64,000 bases of DNA from Pseudomonas sp. B21-048. GTDB lineage: Bacteria > Pseudomonadota > Gammaproteobacteria > Pseudomonadales > Pseudomonadaceae. Made by a program: the position numbers and the translations under genes. The DNA lies in the NCBI RefSeq assembly GCF_024748615.1, contig NZ_CP087168.1, positions 3,286,001 through 3,350,000 of the forward strand, read 5' to 3'. Below are positions 1 through 9,503 of the stretch, piece after piece. Position 1 is the first letter of the stretch. Each line of letters opens with the position of its first letter. The notes below the pieces were generated by a model. That model had not been told where the DNA came from, searched no databases, and saw only the letters and a list, made by a program, of their open reading frames with translations.

Positions 1-335
1 AACACCGTCAAACGCAATGCCGGGCGCCGTTCCTTGCATGCCATGGCAAATACCTGATCGATCGCCCAGGAACCGGCGCCCTGCCCCTGGTGCGCTTCCA
101 ATAAATGCAATTCGCGGATATACAAGGCTCTGGCGTCGCGGCTCAGACTGACATACCCCATCAACGTGTCATCACGCACAATCAGCCAGTTTTCGCGTCC
201 CTCCCAGGCGACATCGAAGGCCTCGTCCAGCCACAACAGCTCATGTTGAATGTAATAGCGAAGCATATTTCGACAAGTCAGGTCACGAGCAAAGTCCAGG
301 TCCAGAGATGTTGCCGGACGCAATTTGAAACCCAT
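1..335 (-). CDS. GNAT-family N-acetyltransferase (C-terminus beyond window)
   Basis: The visible 111 residues begin MGFKLRPATSLDLDFARDL and run off the left edge. They include an acetyl-CoA binding motif (EAHQGQGAGSWAI, residues about 79-91), the Q/R-x-x-G-x-G/A signature of GCN5-related acetyltransferases, preceded by the usual beta strand (LYIRELHLL). The family transfers an acetyl group from acetyl-CoA to an amine; the substrate cannot be told from the sequence. The ATG at 335 has a GGAGG six bases upstream, which fixes the start. It is transcribed away from the DAHP synthase leader region. Bases 336-598 between them hold no convincing gene. Confidence 0.85.
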   Translation of the reverse strand, partial: MGFKLRPATSLDLDFARDLTCRNMLRYYIQHELLWLDEAFDVAWEGRENWLIVRDDTLMGYVSLSRDARALYIRELHLLEAHQGQGAGSWAIDQVFAMACKERRPALRLTV

Positions 336-598
336 TCAAGCCTCCGCCACAGCCACGATTTGCCCTTTCCAGCCGTCAGCATTGCGGCGAGCAACAACCA
401 TAAGGCTCGCCCTACAAAAGTGCGATATCTGGAGCGTAGCCGTTTTCTGTGCTCAACACGCCCGCGGCGCAATGCAAAGTGTGTCACACCCCACGACGGA
501 CTCAAGCGATAGAAAAGCCCGTGATCATCGATAGCATTTTCTGATTGAATCCGCATACCAGGCTCTAGTAAGCTCGGCGCATTCATCGGAGACAGACC

Positions 599-727
599 AT
601 GCTCAACGCCCTCTCACAGCTTCGTACCGCCAGCGCCTCGCGCTCGGTTGCGGCTGCCCGGGCGAATGACGTTTGTGCTCCAGTCAGCTTTTATTTTGGG
701 TATTGGTTTAGCCACTGGCGCGCCTGA
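599..727 (+). CDS. Aromatic-amino-acid leader peptide of the DAHP synthase gene
   Basis: This 42-residue ORF has GGAG a suitable distance upstream of its ATG. It ends in a cluster of aromatic codons, FYFGYWFSHW, followed by Arg-Ala and stop. In ten residues there are three Phe, two Tyr and two Trp. An intrinsic terminator follows about 50 bases after the stop, and the DAHP synthase gene lies further downstream. This is the classical layout of transcription attenuation, in which ribosome stalling at scarce aromatic codons prevents terminator formation. The architecture is visible in the sequence; the regulatory role is inferred from well-known leader-peptide operons such as phe and trp. Confidence 0.75.
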   Translation: MLNALSQLRTASASRSVAAARANDVCAPVSFYFGYWFSHWRA

Positions 728-775
728 TACCCACACGGCGCCCACTTTAAACGGGTCGCCCACCAGAGAATTCTC

Positions 776-813
776 AACCCCCGGCCGGCCTCCCGACCGG
801 GGGTTTTGTTTTT
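776..813 (+). terminator. Intrinsic terminator, probable attenuator
   Basis: A 9-bp perfect stem (AACCCCCGG with CCGGGGGTT) is followed by a T-rich run (TTTTGTTTTTT). It lies between the aromatic leader peptide and the DAHP synthase gene, so termination here would block synthesis of the enzyme. An upstream imperfect hairpin around 738-760 (GGCGCCC with GGGTCGCC) could be part of a competing fold, but I could not define the antiterminator with certainty. Confidence 0.8.
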
Positions 814-877
814 TCAGCTCCCTGCATTTAGCTGCATACATTTTTAGCGTCAACCAGACAATTTGAGGATTCACGAC

Positions 878-1030
878 ATGAACTACGCCACTTATTACCG
901 TCACGACAGTTTTACCGCCTGGCGATTTACCAGCTTCCGCTCGGGACAGCCTGCCGCCTCCGATCGGTCACCCACAGGTGGCAAGCACACACACGCGGCC
1001 AATCCGGCCAATTGTCGAACACCCCAGTAG
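878..1030 (+). CDS. Second small aromatic-rich ORF before DAHP synthase
   Basis: This 50-residue ORF has TGAGGA eight bases before its ATG. Its first twenty residues (MNYATYYRHDSFTAWRFTSF) contain three Tyr, three Phe and one Trp. The rest is rich in Gly, Ala, Pro, His and Asn. It lies after the attenuator terminator and ends 47 bases before the DAHP synthase start. It may be a second leader peptide or a conserved small protein co-transcribed with the enzyme. I do not recognise a domain. Its position and aromatic bias resemble the first leader, which supports translation, but function is unproven. Confidence 0.55.
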   Translation: MNYATYYRHDSFTAWRFTSFRSGQPAASDRSPTGGKHTHAANPANCRTPQ

Positions 1031-1077
1031 GGCCGAGCGCGCGGGAACAACCCGCCGCCAGCCCAGGAAGCCCGAAT

Positions 1078-2157
1078 ATGAACTCGTCCGTCTCTGCTCC
1101 GCCGCTGTCCACCCTGAGCCCTGCCAATGAAGCGCTGACTGTTCGTCTGCCCAGCTCATTGCAGCTCAAACAGCAATTACCCCTCAGCAATGCCCTGACC
1201 CGGCAAGTCGCCGACCACCGTCAGGCGGTTCGCGCGATCCTCAACGGTGAAGACTCCCGTCTGCTGGTCATCGTCGGCCCCTGCTCGATTCACGATCCCC
1301 GTTCAGCCCTCGAATACGCCGCCCACCTAGCCCCTCTGTCTGCACAAGTCAGCGATGAAATGCTGCTGGTGATGCGCGCCTACGTCGAAAAACCCCGCAC
1401 CACGGTCGGCTGGAAAGGCCTGGCCTATGACCCGCATCTGGATGGCAGCGACGACATGGCAGGCGGCCTGACGCTGTCCCGCGAATTGATGCGCGACATG
1501 CTCCAACTGGGCTTACCCATTGCCACCGAGCTGCTGCAACCCATGGCTGCGGGCTACTTCGACGACCTGCTGAGCTGGGTCGCGATTGGTGCCCGTACCA
1601 CCGAATCACAGATTCACCGGGAAATGGCCAGCGGCCTGAATATGCCGGTAGGGTTCAAGAACGGCACCGATGGCGGAGTGGCTGTCGCCAGCGATGCCAT
1701 GCGCTCGGCCGCCCATCCGCATCGCCATTTCGGTGTCGATAGCCAAGGGCATCCTGCGATTATCCAGACACCGGGCAACCCCGACACCCATCTGGTGCTG
1801 CGTGGCGGCCATCGCGGGCCAAACTACGACCGCGATAGCATTGCCCAGGTGCACGGCGATTTGACCAAGCTCAAAATCCCGGCGCGGATCATGGTCGACT
1901 GCAGCCATGCCAACAGCGGTAAAGATCCATTACGTCAGCCCGCTGTGTTCAACGACGTGCTTGAACAGCGCCTGCACGGTAATCGCTCGCTGGTCGGCAT
2001 GATGATTGAAAGCCATCTGGTCGAAGGCTGCCAGCCGTTGAGCCCCTCGCTGCGCTACGGGGTATCGGTGACGGATGGCTGCCTTGGCTGGTCCGCAACG
2101 GAGCAACTGTTGCTGCAGGCAGCCGAGCGACTTCGGGCGCCACGCAGGGAACAATAA
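1078..2157 (+). CDS. aroF: 3-deoxy-7-phosphoheptulonate (DAHP) synthase, class I
   Basis: This enzyme condenses phosphoenolpyruvate and erythrose 4-phosphate to DAHP, the first step of the shikimate pathway. The 360-residue length fits the AroF/AroG/AroH family. Signature blocks are GPCSIHDP (about residue 67), the YVEKPRTTVGWKG substrate loop, GARTTESQ, GFKNGTDGG (about 192) and DCSHANS (about 274). An in-frame upstream extension exists, but AGGA about nine bases before the ATG at 1078 and the normal family N-terminus favour this start. Two small aromatic-rich ORFs and an intrinsic terminator precede it, so expression is probably attenuated by aromatic amino acid supply. The symbol is generic: which aromatic amino acid inhibits this paralogue cannot be read from the sequence. 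Confidence 0.93.
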   Translation: MNSSVSAPPLSTLSPANEALTVRLPSSLQLKQQLPLSNALTRQVADHRQAVRAILNGEDSRLLVIVGPCSIHDPRSALEYAAHLAPLSAQVSDEMLLVMRAYVEKPRTTVGWKGLAYDPHLDGSDDMAGGLTLSRELMRDMLQLGLPIATELLQPMAAGYFDDLLSWVAIGARTTESQIHREMASGLNMPVGFKNGTDGGVAVASDAMRSAAHPHRHFGVDSQGHPAIIQTPGNPDTHLVLRGGHRGPNYDRDSIAQVHGDLTKLKIPARIMVDCSHANSGKDPLRQPAVFNDVLEQRLHGNRSLVGMMIESHLVEGCQPLSPSLRYGVSVTDGCLGWSATEQLLLQAAERLRAPRREQ

Positions 2158-2455
2158 CCGTCTTGACCGATGCGATTCCATCCCGTCCTCAAGCGAGGAC
2201 TGGATGGCTGGACGCAGACGCGCCAAGCAGGCAAATGACGTTTCCAAAGTAGGCCATCGCAATAAAGCGCCCCGCTCCGTATAAAAAGATGTCCAGATAT
2301 TCCGACCAATACCTCATGTTCATCTGAACTTTCGTACTATTTCTATTCCGTTTTCACCAGGTTACAGCGGCTTTTTCATACATCGCCGAGCAGGTCGGGT
2401 GCTTTAGAGTGCCCCTTTGAGCACACACCTGACCCACTGCGAAAAAGGAATGCAC

Positions 2456-3337
2456 ATGCTACGGAATGCAACCACTCACTATCCGATCCTGCTGGTCCAC
2501 GGGCTTTTCGGCTTCGATCGCATCGGCAATCTGGAACTGTTCCATGACGTCAAACTGGCCCTGAGAAGTGCCGGTGCGAGGGTTTTCATCCCGCATCTGT
2601 CAGCCACCCACAGCAATGAAACCCGCGGCGAACAACTGCTGGCGCAGATCGACCGGGTATTGCAAGGAACCGGTGCAAGCAAAGTCAATTTGATCGGTCA
2701 CAGTCAGGGTGCCCTGGCTGCACGGTATGCGGGAGCGCTGGCACCCGAGTCGGTCGCCTCGGTGACATCGGTCAGCGGGCCGAACCATGGCTCGGAACTG
2801 GCCGATTACCTGCGCAAGGCGCTGACGCCCGGGCGACTGCCGGAGCATGTCGCTGGGGCGGTGGCGACCCTGTTCGCCGACTTCCTGTCGCTGCTCAGTG
2901 GCAACAGGCACCTGCCGCAGAATGCCATTGCCGCACTCAATGCACTGACCACCGAAGGCGTTGGCGCATTCAACGACAAGTACCCTCAAGGACTGCCGAA
3001 AACCTGGGGCGGCAAGGGGCGCGATGCGGTGAACGGCGTGCACTACTATTCCTGGAGCGGCACCTTGCAGGGAAACATTCTCGATGAGGCGCACCCTGCA
3101 CTCAATCCGCTGCACGGGTTTCTCCGGGCTTTCTCCCACTACTTCACCACCGAAGCGGAGCAAAATGATGGCTTGGTTGGCCGATTCAGCTCCCATTTAG
3201 GCAAAGTGATCCGTTCGGACTATCCGCTGGATCATCTGGACAGCCTCAGCCAGACAACCGGTCAGGTCCGCCAGGGCATCGATCCCACCGCTCTGTATGT
3301 ACAACATGCCGAACGCTTGAAAAAAGCCGGCCTTTAA
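2456..3337 (+). CDS. Family I.1 triacylglycerol lipase, no signal peptide
   Basis: This alpha/beta-hydrolase of 293 residues starts MLRNATTHYPILLVHGLFGF and resembles the Pseudomonas fragi/aeruginosa lipase family. The nucleophile is Ser83 in GHSQG. Likely triad partners are Asp238 (NDG) and His260 (DHLDS). The oxyanion motif HGLFGF is near the N-terminus. No cleavable signal peptide is visible and no lipase foldase lies nearby, unlike LipA-LipB pairs. The start at 2456 is seven bases after AAGGA; an alternative ATG at 2450 and a TTG at 2417 are in frame but less well placed. The 298 bases upstream (2158-2455) contain only a small hairpin near 2189-2204 and no gene. Confidence 0.88.
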   Translation: MLRNATTHYPILLVHGLFGFDRIGNLELFHDVKLALRSAGARVFIPHLSATHSNETRGEQLLAQIDRVLQGTGASKVNLIGHSQGALAARYAGALAPESVASVTSVSGPNHGSELADYLRKALTPGRLPEHVAGAVATLFADFLSLLSGNRHLPQNAIAALNALTTEGVGAFNDKYPQGLPKTWGGKGRDAVNGVHYYSWSGTLQGNILDEAHPALNPLHGFLRAFSHYFTTEAEQNDGLVGRFSSHLGKVIRSDYPLDHLDSLSQTTGQVRQGIDPTALYVQHAERLKKAGL

Positions 3338-3362
3338 GCAATGCCTTGATGCCATGCGATAT

Positions 3363-3407
3363 ACACGGAACGGATATTGACGGAACTGACATCGATGGAA
3401 CTTTGAG
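3363..3407 (+). repeat. Three 15-bp imperfect tandem repeats upstream of ppiC
   Basis: GGAAC recurs at 3367, 3382 and 3397 with exact 15-base spacing, and the flanking bases are partly conserved (ACGGAAC, ACGGAAC, ATGGAAC). The repeats lie between the lipase stop and the parvulin start. They could be a small binding-site array or chance; no known regulator site is recognised. Confidence 0.4.
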
Positions 3408-3473
3408 AGAGAAATAGCCCACTGAATCCGGTAGGCTCCGCATTTTATTGAACACTGAATGGAGTATTTTCCC

Positions 3474-3755
3474 ATGGCCAAAGCCACTGCCCGTCACATC
3501 CTGGTTTCCAGCGAAGAAAAGTGCAACGAACTCAAAGCCCAAATCGAGGCCGGTGCCGACTTCGCCGAAGTCGCTAAAGCCAACTCCAGCTGCCCGTCCA
3601 GCCGCCAGGGCGGTGATCTGGGTTCGTTCGGTCCAGGCCAGATGGTCAAGGAATTCGACACCGTGGTCTTCAGTGCACCGATCAACGTGGTGCAAGGCCC
3701 GGTCAAGACCCAGTTCGGTTATCACCTGCTGGAAGTGACCAGCCGTCAGGACTGA
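3474..3755 (+). CDS. ppiC: Parvulin-type peptidyl-prolyl cis-trans isomerase
   Basis: This 93-residue single-domain parvulin begins MAKATARHILVSSEEKC. The family hallmarks are ARHILV at the N-terminus, CPSSRQGGDLGSFGPGQM in the middle and VKTQFGYHLLEV at the end, with catalytic-site residues of the PpiC fold. It catalyses cis-trans isomerisation of peptidyl-prolyl bonds. There is no signal peptide, so it is cytoplasmic. It appears monocistronic: GGAG lies upstream, and a strong terminator follows 24 bases after the stop. A second paralogue lies at 21033-21308. Confidence 0.95.
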   Translation: MAKATARHILVSSEEKCNELKAQIEAGADFAEVAKANSSCPSSRQGGDLGSFGPGQMVKEFDTVVFSAPINVVQGPVKTQFGYHLLEVTSRQD

Positions 3756-3779
3756 TCAACGCTTTGAGTTTGCTACATA

Positions 3780-3812
3780 ACGGCCCGCCTTTTGGCGGGC
3801 CGTTGTGTTTTC
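3780..3812 (+). terminator. Intrinsic terminator after ppiC
   Basis: A ten-base-pair GC-rich stem (ACGGCCCGCC with GGCGGGCCGT) has a TTTT loop and is followed by a T-rich stretch. It sits directly after the parvulin gene and before the yej operon. Confidence 0.85.
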
Positions 3813-3891
3813 GTTACGTGATACGGCTGGCGAGGGACGCGCCGCTAGCGTACAAATTGTGGTTATCAACCACCCGGCTCTAAGGCTGACA

Positions 3892-5760
3892 ATGCGACTG
3901 GCTTCCCCCACTTTGTTGTTCACTGCCGTGGCCCTGTTATTGGGCGCCGCCGGTGTGAACGCTGCACCGCAACAGGCCTTGACCGTGTACGGTGAACCGG
4001 CGAAGTATCCCGCTGGCTTCAGCCATTTCGCCTACACCAACCCGCAAGCGCCCAAGGGCGGTACGATGCGTCGCTCGACGATGGAAATCGGTCATTTCGA
4101 CCATATGCTGCCGTACATTGACAAGGGCACGGGTGTCACGCAGATCGACGGCTTGATCTACTCGCCCCTGGCCCAGCGCTCGCTGGACGAGCCCTATACC
4201 GTTTACGGCCTGGTGGCCCAACAGATGGAGCGTTCCGACGATGGTTTGTCCCTGCGTTTCTATCTGAATCCGAAGGCCCGTTTCGCCGACGGCAAACCGA
4301 TCTCCGCCGAAGACGTGCGTTACACCTTCAACTTGCTGATGACCCAGGGCAGCCTGCGCTTTCGCACGCAATTCGCCGACGTCAAAGGCGTCGAAGTGGA
4401 GTCACCCCTTACCGTTCGGTTCGACTTCAAAAGCAACGAAAACCGCACCCTGCCCCTCGACCTCGCGACCTTGCCGGTGTTTCCCGAACACTGGTGGAAA
4501 ACCCGCGACTTCGCCAACGGCGGTGGTTACGAGCCGCCGCTGGGCAGCGGGCCGTACCGCGTGAGCAAGGTCGATTCCGGGCGCAGTATCACCTTCGAGC
4601 GTAACGCCGACTGGTGGGGCAAGGATTTACCGGTCAGCCGCGGCCTGTACAACTTCGATCATTTCAGCATCGAGTACTTCGGCGACACCGACGTCGCCCG
4701 TCAGGTGCTGCGTGGCGGGGCCTACGACTACAACCGCGAATTCTCCGCCACCGCCTATTCCATCGGCTATGACAGCCCGGCCCTGAGCGACGGTCGCCTG
4801 CAAAAGGCGCACTTGGCAACGCAAGCACCACAATCGGCCCAAGGCTTTGTGTTCAATCTGCAAAACCCGATGTTCCAGGACCGCCGTGTGCGCCAGGCCC
4901 TGGCCATGCTCTGGGATTTCGAATGGAGCAACCGGCAGATGATGCGCGAGATGTACATCCGCCAACAGAGCTACTTTTCCAACACTGACCTGGCCGCCCG
5001 GCAATTGCCGGACGCGGGTGAACGGGCGATTCTCGAACCGTTGCGCGGGCAGATCCCCGACGAAGTCTTCACTCAGGTCTTTGAAGCGCCGAAAACCGAT
5101 GGCAGCGGCGTGATTCGCGACAAACAGTTGCAGGCCCTGGACTTGCTGGAACAGGCCGGCTGGAAACCCGATGGCGATCAACTGGTCAATGCCCAAGGTC
5201 AACCGCTGAGCTTCACCTTCCTGATCAGCCAGAACGGCATGGACCGACTGCTACTGCCTTATAAGCGCACCCTGAAACAAATCGGCATCGACCTGAATAT
5301 TCGCCGCATCGACGCCTCCCAATACATAAACCGCCTGATGTCCCGGGACTACGACATGATCGTCACCGGCTACCCGGTCACCACTTCGCCGGGTAACGAG
5401 CTGTACAACTACTTTGGCTCGGCGGCGGCCAACGATCCCGGTTCCAACAACTACATGGTGCTGAAGAACCCCGCGGTCGATACGCTGATCAACGGCCTGG
5501 TTCGCGCCACCACCCAGGCTGACATGCTGCGCTACGCCCATGCCCTGGACCGCGTCCTGCAATGGAATTTCTATTGGATTCCCAATTATTACCCGCCAGG
5601 CAGCTCGACCGTGTGGTGGAACCGCTTCGGCATTCCCTCTGTGCAAGCGAGCAATGACGAAGCCATCGAGAGTTGGTGGGAAGTGAGCTCCACCCCCTTG
5701 ACCAACCAACAGATGGCCGCCGAGCTCATCAAACGCGGAAAACCCGGAGGGCCGCACTGA
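3892..5760 (+). CDS. yejA: YejA-type periplasmic peptide/microcin C-binding protein
   Basis: This 622-residue family-5 extracellular solute-binding protein begins [20 protein letters not shown] and has a signal peptide probably cleaved after VNA. It carries the SBP_bac_5 pattern, including PKGGTMRRS near the mature N-terminus and [15 protein letters not shown] near residue 210. In enterobacteria YejA feeds the YejBEF importer for oligopeptides and microcin C; substrate specificity here is inferred. AAGG precedes the ATG at 3892. An upstream in-frame extension to 3805 has no signal-peptide character and was rejected. It overlaps yejB by one base, as the first gene of a tight four-gene operon. 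Confidence 0.92.
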   Translation: MRLASPTLLFTAVALLLGAAGVNAAPQQALTVYGEPAKYPAGFSHFAYTNPQAPKGGTMRRSTMEIGHFDHMLPYIDKGTGVTQIDGLIYSPLAQRSLDEPYTVYGLVAQQMERSDDGLSLRFYLNPKARFADGKPISAEDVRYTFNLLMTQGSLRFRTQFADVKGVEVESPLTVRFDFKSNENRTLPLDLATLPVFPEHWWKTRDFANGGGYEPPLGSGPYRVSKVDSGRSITFERNADWWGKDLPVSRGLYNFDHFSIEYFGDTDVARQVLRGGAYDYNREFSATAYSIGYDSPALSDGRLQKAHLATQAPQSAQGFVFNLQNPMFQDRRVRQALAMLWDFEWSNRQMMREMYIRQQSYFSNTDLAARQLPDAGERAILEPLRGQIPDEVFTQVFEAPKTDGSGVIRDKQLQALDLLEQAGWKPDGDQLVNAQGQPLSFTFLISQNGMDRLLLPYKRTLKQIGIDLNIRRIDASQYINRLMSRDYDMIVTGYPVTTSPGNELYNYFGSAAANDPGSNNYMVLKNPAVDTLINGLVRATTQADMLRYAHALDRVLQWNFYWIPNYYPPGSSTVWWNRFGIPSVQASNDEAIESWWEVSSTPLTNQQMAAELIKRGKPGGPH

Positions 5761-6821
5761 TGTGGGCTTACGTACTGCGGCGCCTGCTGCTGATCATTCC
5801 GACACTGGTGATCATTCTTCTGGTCAATTTCGTGATCGTCCAGGCCGCACCGGGCGGTCCGGTGGAACAGGCCATCGCGAAGCTGCAAGGCATCGGCGGT
5901 GCGAGTGTCGGTGGCGGTTCCAGCGAAGCCCTGCAAGGCAGTTCCCGTGCCAGTCGTGGGCTCGACCCGCAGTTAATCAAAGAGATCGAAAAACAATACG
6001 GCTTCGACAAGCCAGCACCAGAACGCCTGTGGCTGATGCTCAAGAGCTACGCTCGCCTGGACTTCGGCAAGAGCTTTTTCCGTGGTGCCACGGTCACCGA
6101 CCTGATTCTGAAAAAAATGCCGGTAACCATTTCCCTCGGGCTCTGGGCGACGTTGATCACCTACCTGGTGTCGATCCCTCTGGGCATCCGCAAGGCTGTA
6201 CACCATGGCAGCCATTTCGATATCTGGAGCAGCACCGCGATCATCATCGGTTACGCCATGCCGGCGTTCCTGTTCGCGATGTTCCTGATTGTGGTCTTCG
6301 CCGGTGGCACCTCATTGAACTGGTTTCCGGTGCGCGGCCTGGTCTCGGACAATTTCGAGTCACTGTCGACCCTGGGCAAAATCACCGATTACTTCTGGCA
6401 CCTGGTGCTACCGGTGACGGCACTGGTGATCGGCGGTTTCGCGACGCTGACCATTCTCACCAAAAACTCCTTCCTCAATGAAATCACCCGCCAGTATGTA
6501 GTCACCGCCCGGGCCAAGGGCTTGAGCGAACGCCGGGTGCTTTACGGCCATGTGTTTCGCAATGCCATGCTGCTGGTGGTGTCGGGAATTCCGCAGGCCT
6601 TCATCAGCGTATTTTTCGCCGGATCGCTGCTGATCGAAGTGATCTTCTCGCTCGACGGGTTAGGTCGCATGAGTTACGAAGCTGCGGTGTCACGGGACTA
6701 TCCGGTGGTATTCGGCTCGCTGTTCATTTTCACTTTGTTCGGACTGCTGATAAAAATCATTGGCGACCTCTGTTACACCCTGGTCGACCCACGTATCGAC
6801 TTCGCCGCGAGGAACGCCTGA
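5760..6821 (+). CDS. yejB: YejB inner-membrane permease of the peptide ABC importer
   Basis: This 353-residue BPD_transp_1 permease starts [20 protein letters not shown]. It has an N-terminal membrane helix, a periplasmic region, and several C-terminal helices with the EAA-type loop ([19 protein letters not shown]). The Gly-rich stretch [18 protein letters not shown] in the first periplasmic part is typical of YejB. The ATG overlaps the yejA stop (TGATG), implying translational coupling, and its own stop overlaps the yejE start in the same way. It forms the heteromeric channel with YejE. Confidence 0.93.
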   Translation: MWAYVLRRLLLIIPTLVIILLVNFVIVQAAPGGPVEQAIAKLQGIGGASVGGGSSEALQGSSRASRGLDPQLIKEIEKQYGFDKPAPERLWLMLKSYARLDFGKSFFRGATVTDLILKKMPVTISLGLWATLITYLVSIPLGIRKAVHHGSHFDIWSSTAIIIGYAMPAFLFAMFLIVVFAGGTSLNWFPVRGLVSDNFESLSTLGKITDYFWHLVLPVTALVIGGFATLTILTKNSFLNEITRQYVVTARAKGLSERRVLYGHVFRNAMLLVVSGIPQAFISVFFAGSLLIEVIFSLDGLGRMSYEAAVSRDYPVVFGSLFIFTLFGLLIKIIGDLCYTLVDPRIDFAARNA

Positions 6822-7843
6822 TGTTCAAGCTCTCCCCATTGGGGCGTCGCCGTTTCGACCGTTTCAAGAAAAACCGCCGGGGCTGGTGGTCGCTGTGGTT
6901 GTTTATCGGCCTGTTCCTGCTGACCCTGGGCGGCGAGTTGATCGCCAACGACAAACCGCTGATGGTCAGTTATCAGGGCTCGCTGTATTTCCCGGCGCTC
7001 AAACGCCACACCGAGCAGGAATTTGGTGGGCCATTGCCATTCCAGGCCGACTACCGCAGCGATTACGTACAGAAGCTGATCCACAAGGATGGCGGTTGGA
7101 TACTGTTCCCACCGATCCCGTTCAGCGACGACACGCCCAATTACGATCTCAACCAACCCGCGCCAAGCCCGCCGTCGAAGGTCAACTGGCTGGGTACCGA
7201 CGATCAGGCCCGGGACGTATTGGCCCGGGTGATTTTCGGCGCGCGGGTGTCGATTCTGTTCGCGCTGGCACTGACCTTCATCAGCGCGCTGATCGGCATC
7301 GCTGCCGGTGCGCTGCAAGGCTATTACGGTGGCTGGGTCGACCTGCTTGGTCAGCGCTTGCTGGAAGTCTGGTCGGGGTTGCCGGTGCTGTACCTGCTGA
7401 TCATTCTGTCGGGGTTCGTCGAGCCGAATTTCTGGTGGCTGCTGGGGATCATGGCGTTGTTTTCCTGGCTGGCGCTGGTAGACGTGGTGCGCGCCGAGTT
7501 CCTGCGCGGGCGCAACCTGGAATACGTCAAGGCCGCCCGTGCGCTGGGCCTGACCGATCGCAAGGTGATCGTGCGGCACATTCTGCCCAACGCGATGAAC
7601 GCCACCCTGAGTTATTTGCCGTTCATTTTGACCGGGGCGATTTCCACCCTCACGGCGCTGGATTTCCTCGGTTTCGGCATGCCCGCCGGCAGTGCGTCCC
7701 TGGGCGAATTGATCGGTCAAGGCAAGCAGAACCTGCAAGCACCGTGGTTGGGGCTGACGGCGTTTTTCACCCTGGCGTTGATTCTTTCTTTACTGGTGTT
7801 CATTGGCGAGGCGTTGCGTGATGCCTTTGATCCACGCTCTTGA
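6821..7843 (+). CDS. yejE: YejE inner-membrane permease of the peptide ABC importer
   Basis: This 340-residue permease starts [21 protein letters not shown], a basic cytoplasmic tail before the first helix, as in YejE/OppC-type subunits. The EAA loop is visible as EYVKAARALGLTDRKVIVRH. The long periplasmic segment with HRSDYVQKL-like and PFSDDTPNYDLN sequences follows helix 1 and is characteristic of YejE. It pairs with YejB as the channel and contacts the ATPase YejF. A one-base overlap with yejB indicates a single operon. Confidence 0.93.
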   Translation: MFKLSPLGRRRFDRFKKNRRGWWSLWLFIGLFLLTLGGELIANDKPLMVSYQGSLYFPALKRHTEQEFGGPLPFQADYRSDYVQKLIHKDGGWILFPPIPFSDDTPNYDLNQPAPSPPSKVNWLGTDDQARDVLARVIFGARVSILFALALTFISALIGIAAGALQGYYGGWVDLLGQRLLEVWSGLPVLYLLIILSGFVEPNFWWLLGIMALFSWLALVDVVRAEFLRGRNLEYVKAARALGLTDRKVIVRHILPNAMNATLSYLPFILTGAISTLTALDFLGFGMPAGSASLGELIGQGKQNLQAPWLGLTAFFTLALILSLLVFIGEALRDAFDPRS

Positions 7844-7870
7844 TCGACAACCATGACACGGACTGGTGAT

Positions 7871-9445
7871 ATGACTGACAACCTGATCGAAATCCGTGAC
7901 CTCAACGTGGCCTTCAGCGGCCAGACCGTGGTGCGCAACCTGTGCCTGGACATCCGTCCCGGCGAATGCCTGGCGCTGGTCGGCGAGTCGGGTTGCGGCA
8001 AGTCGGTGACCGCCCACTCGATCCTGCAACTGCTGCCCGAGACCGGCACTGAAACCACCGGCAGCATTCGCTATCGCGGCCAGGAGCTGATCGGCGCCGA
8101 CGTCAAGGTTTTGCGCGAGCTGCGTGGCAACCGGATTGCGATGATCTTCCAGGAGCCGATGACCTCCCTCAACCCGCTGCACAGCGTTGAAAAGCAAATC
8201 GGCGAAACCTTGCTGCTGCATAAGGGGCTGGGCGGCAAAGCGGCGCAAGCGCGGATTCTCGAGTTGCTGCAACTGGTGGGCATCCAGAAGCCCGAAGAGC
8301 GGCTCAAGGCCTATCCCCATCAACTGTCGGGCGGCCAGCGGCAACGGGTGATGATCGCCATGGCCCTGGCCTGCGAGCCGGAGTTGCTGATCGCCGATGA
8401 GCCGACCACCGCGCTGGATGTGACGGTGCAGCGCAAGATCCTGCTGCTGCTCAAATCCCTGCAACAGCGACTCGGCATGTCGCTGCTGCTGATCAGCCAC
8501 GACCTTAACCTGGTGCGCAGCATCGCCCAGCGCGTGTGCGTGATGAAGGCAGGGGAAATCGTCGAGCAGGCGCCCTGCGAAACACTGTTTACCGAGCCTA
8601 AACATCCTTACAGCTGCGTGCTATTGAACGCCGAACCGGAAGGCGAAGCCCTGCCCCGGGACGAGCGCGAAAAAGTGCTGGAAGTGGATAATTTGCAGGT
8701 GCGGTTCGCCATCGGTGGTGGCCTGTTTCAGCGTAAAACTTACCTGCGCGCGGTGGATGGCATCAGCCTGAACGTCCAGCGCGGCAAGACGTTGGGCATC
8801 GTCGGCGAGTCCGGTTCGGGCAAGTCCACCCTCGGGCAGGCGATCCTGCGCTTGCTCGACTCGCAGGGCAGCATTCGCTTTCAGGGTGAGGCCCTGGATG
8901 GCTTGACGCAAAAGCAGCTGCGACCGTGGCGCAAAAAGATGCAGGTGGTATTTCAGGATCCCTTCGGCAGCCTCAGCCCGCGGATGTCGGTGGCGCAGAT
9001 CATCAGTGAAGGTCTTGAGGTTCACAGCCAGTCCACTCCGGACGAATGCGAAGCGCAAGTGATCCAGGTGCTGGAAGAAGTCGGCCTTGATCCACAAAGC
9101 CGCCATCGCTACCCGCACGAATTCTCCGGAGGCCAACGCCAGCGCATCGCCATTGCCCGCGCGCTGGTGCTGAAACCGGCGCTGATCCTGCTCGACGAAC
9201 CGACCTCGGCGCTGGATCGCACGGTGCAAAAACAAGTGGTCGCCCTGCTCCGTCAGCTTCAGGAAAAACATGGCCTGACCTACCTGTTCATCAGTCACGA
9301 CCTGGCCGTGATACGCGCCCTGGCCCACGACATGATCGTGATCAAGGACGGCAAAGTAGTGGAAAGCGGCGCGAGCCACGACGTGTTTGATTCGCCGCAG
9401 CATCCGTATACCAAAGAGCTGTTGGCGGCGGCGCGTCTGGGGTAG
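7871..9445 (+). CDS. yejF: YejF dual-domain ATPase of the peptide ABC importer
   Basis: This 524-residue fused ABC ATPase has two complete nucleotide-binding domains. The first has Walker A GESGCGKS (about residue 38), signature LSGGQRQR (about 152) and Walker B LLIADEP. The second has GESGSGKST (about 312), FSGGQRQR (about 418) and LILLDEP, each with a following switch His. Oligopeptide-transporter C-terminal segments ([22 protein letters not shown]) follow each domain. It energises YejAB-E uptake. The start at 7871 ([11 protein letters not shown]) matches family length. An ATG six codons upstream (7853) lacks a good ribosome site. Confidence 0.93.
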   Translation: MTDNLIEIRDLNVAFSGQTVVRNLCLDIRPGECLALVGESGCGKSVTAHSILQLLPETGTETTGSIRYRGQELIGADVKVLRELRGNRIAMIFQEPMTSLNPLHSVEKQIGETLLLHKGLGGKAAQARILELLQLVGIQKPEERLKAYPHQLSGGQRQRVMIAMALACEPELLIADEPTTALDVTVQRKILLLLKSLQQRLGMSLLLISHDLNLVRSIAQRVCVMKAGEIVEQAPCETLFTEPKHPYSCVLLNAEPEGEALPRDEREKVLEVDNLQVRFAIGGGLFQRKTYLRAVDGISLNVQRGKTLGIVGESGSGKSTLGQAILRLLDSQGSIRFQGEALDGLTQKQLRPWRKKMQVVFQDPFGSLSPRMSVAQIISEGLEVHSQSTPDECEAQVIQVLEEVGLDPQSRHRYPHEFSGGQRQRIAIARALVLKPALILLDEPTSALDRTVQKQVVALLRQLQEKHGLTYLFISHDLAVIRALAHDMIVIKDGKVVESGASHDVFDSPQHPYTKELLAAARLG

Positions 9446-9503
9446 GCATAATCGGCGTCATGCAGTCAGACCAAGACGCCACACATCCTGGACAATGAAG
9501 CCC

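Noticed and set aside
278..586. A 102-codon minus-strand frame before the DAHP synthase leader
   Set aside because: It overlaps the start of the acetyltransferase in another frame and lacks a domain and a ribosome site.
614..904. A 96-codon minus-strand frame across the leader region
   Set aside because: It runs antisense through the leader peptide and terminator, so it is a shadow.
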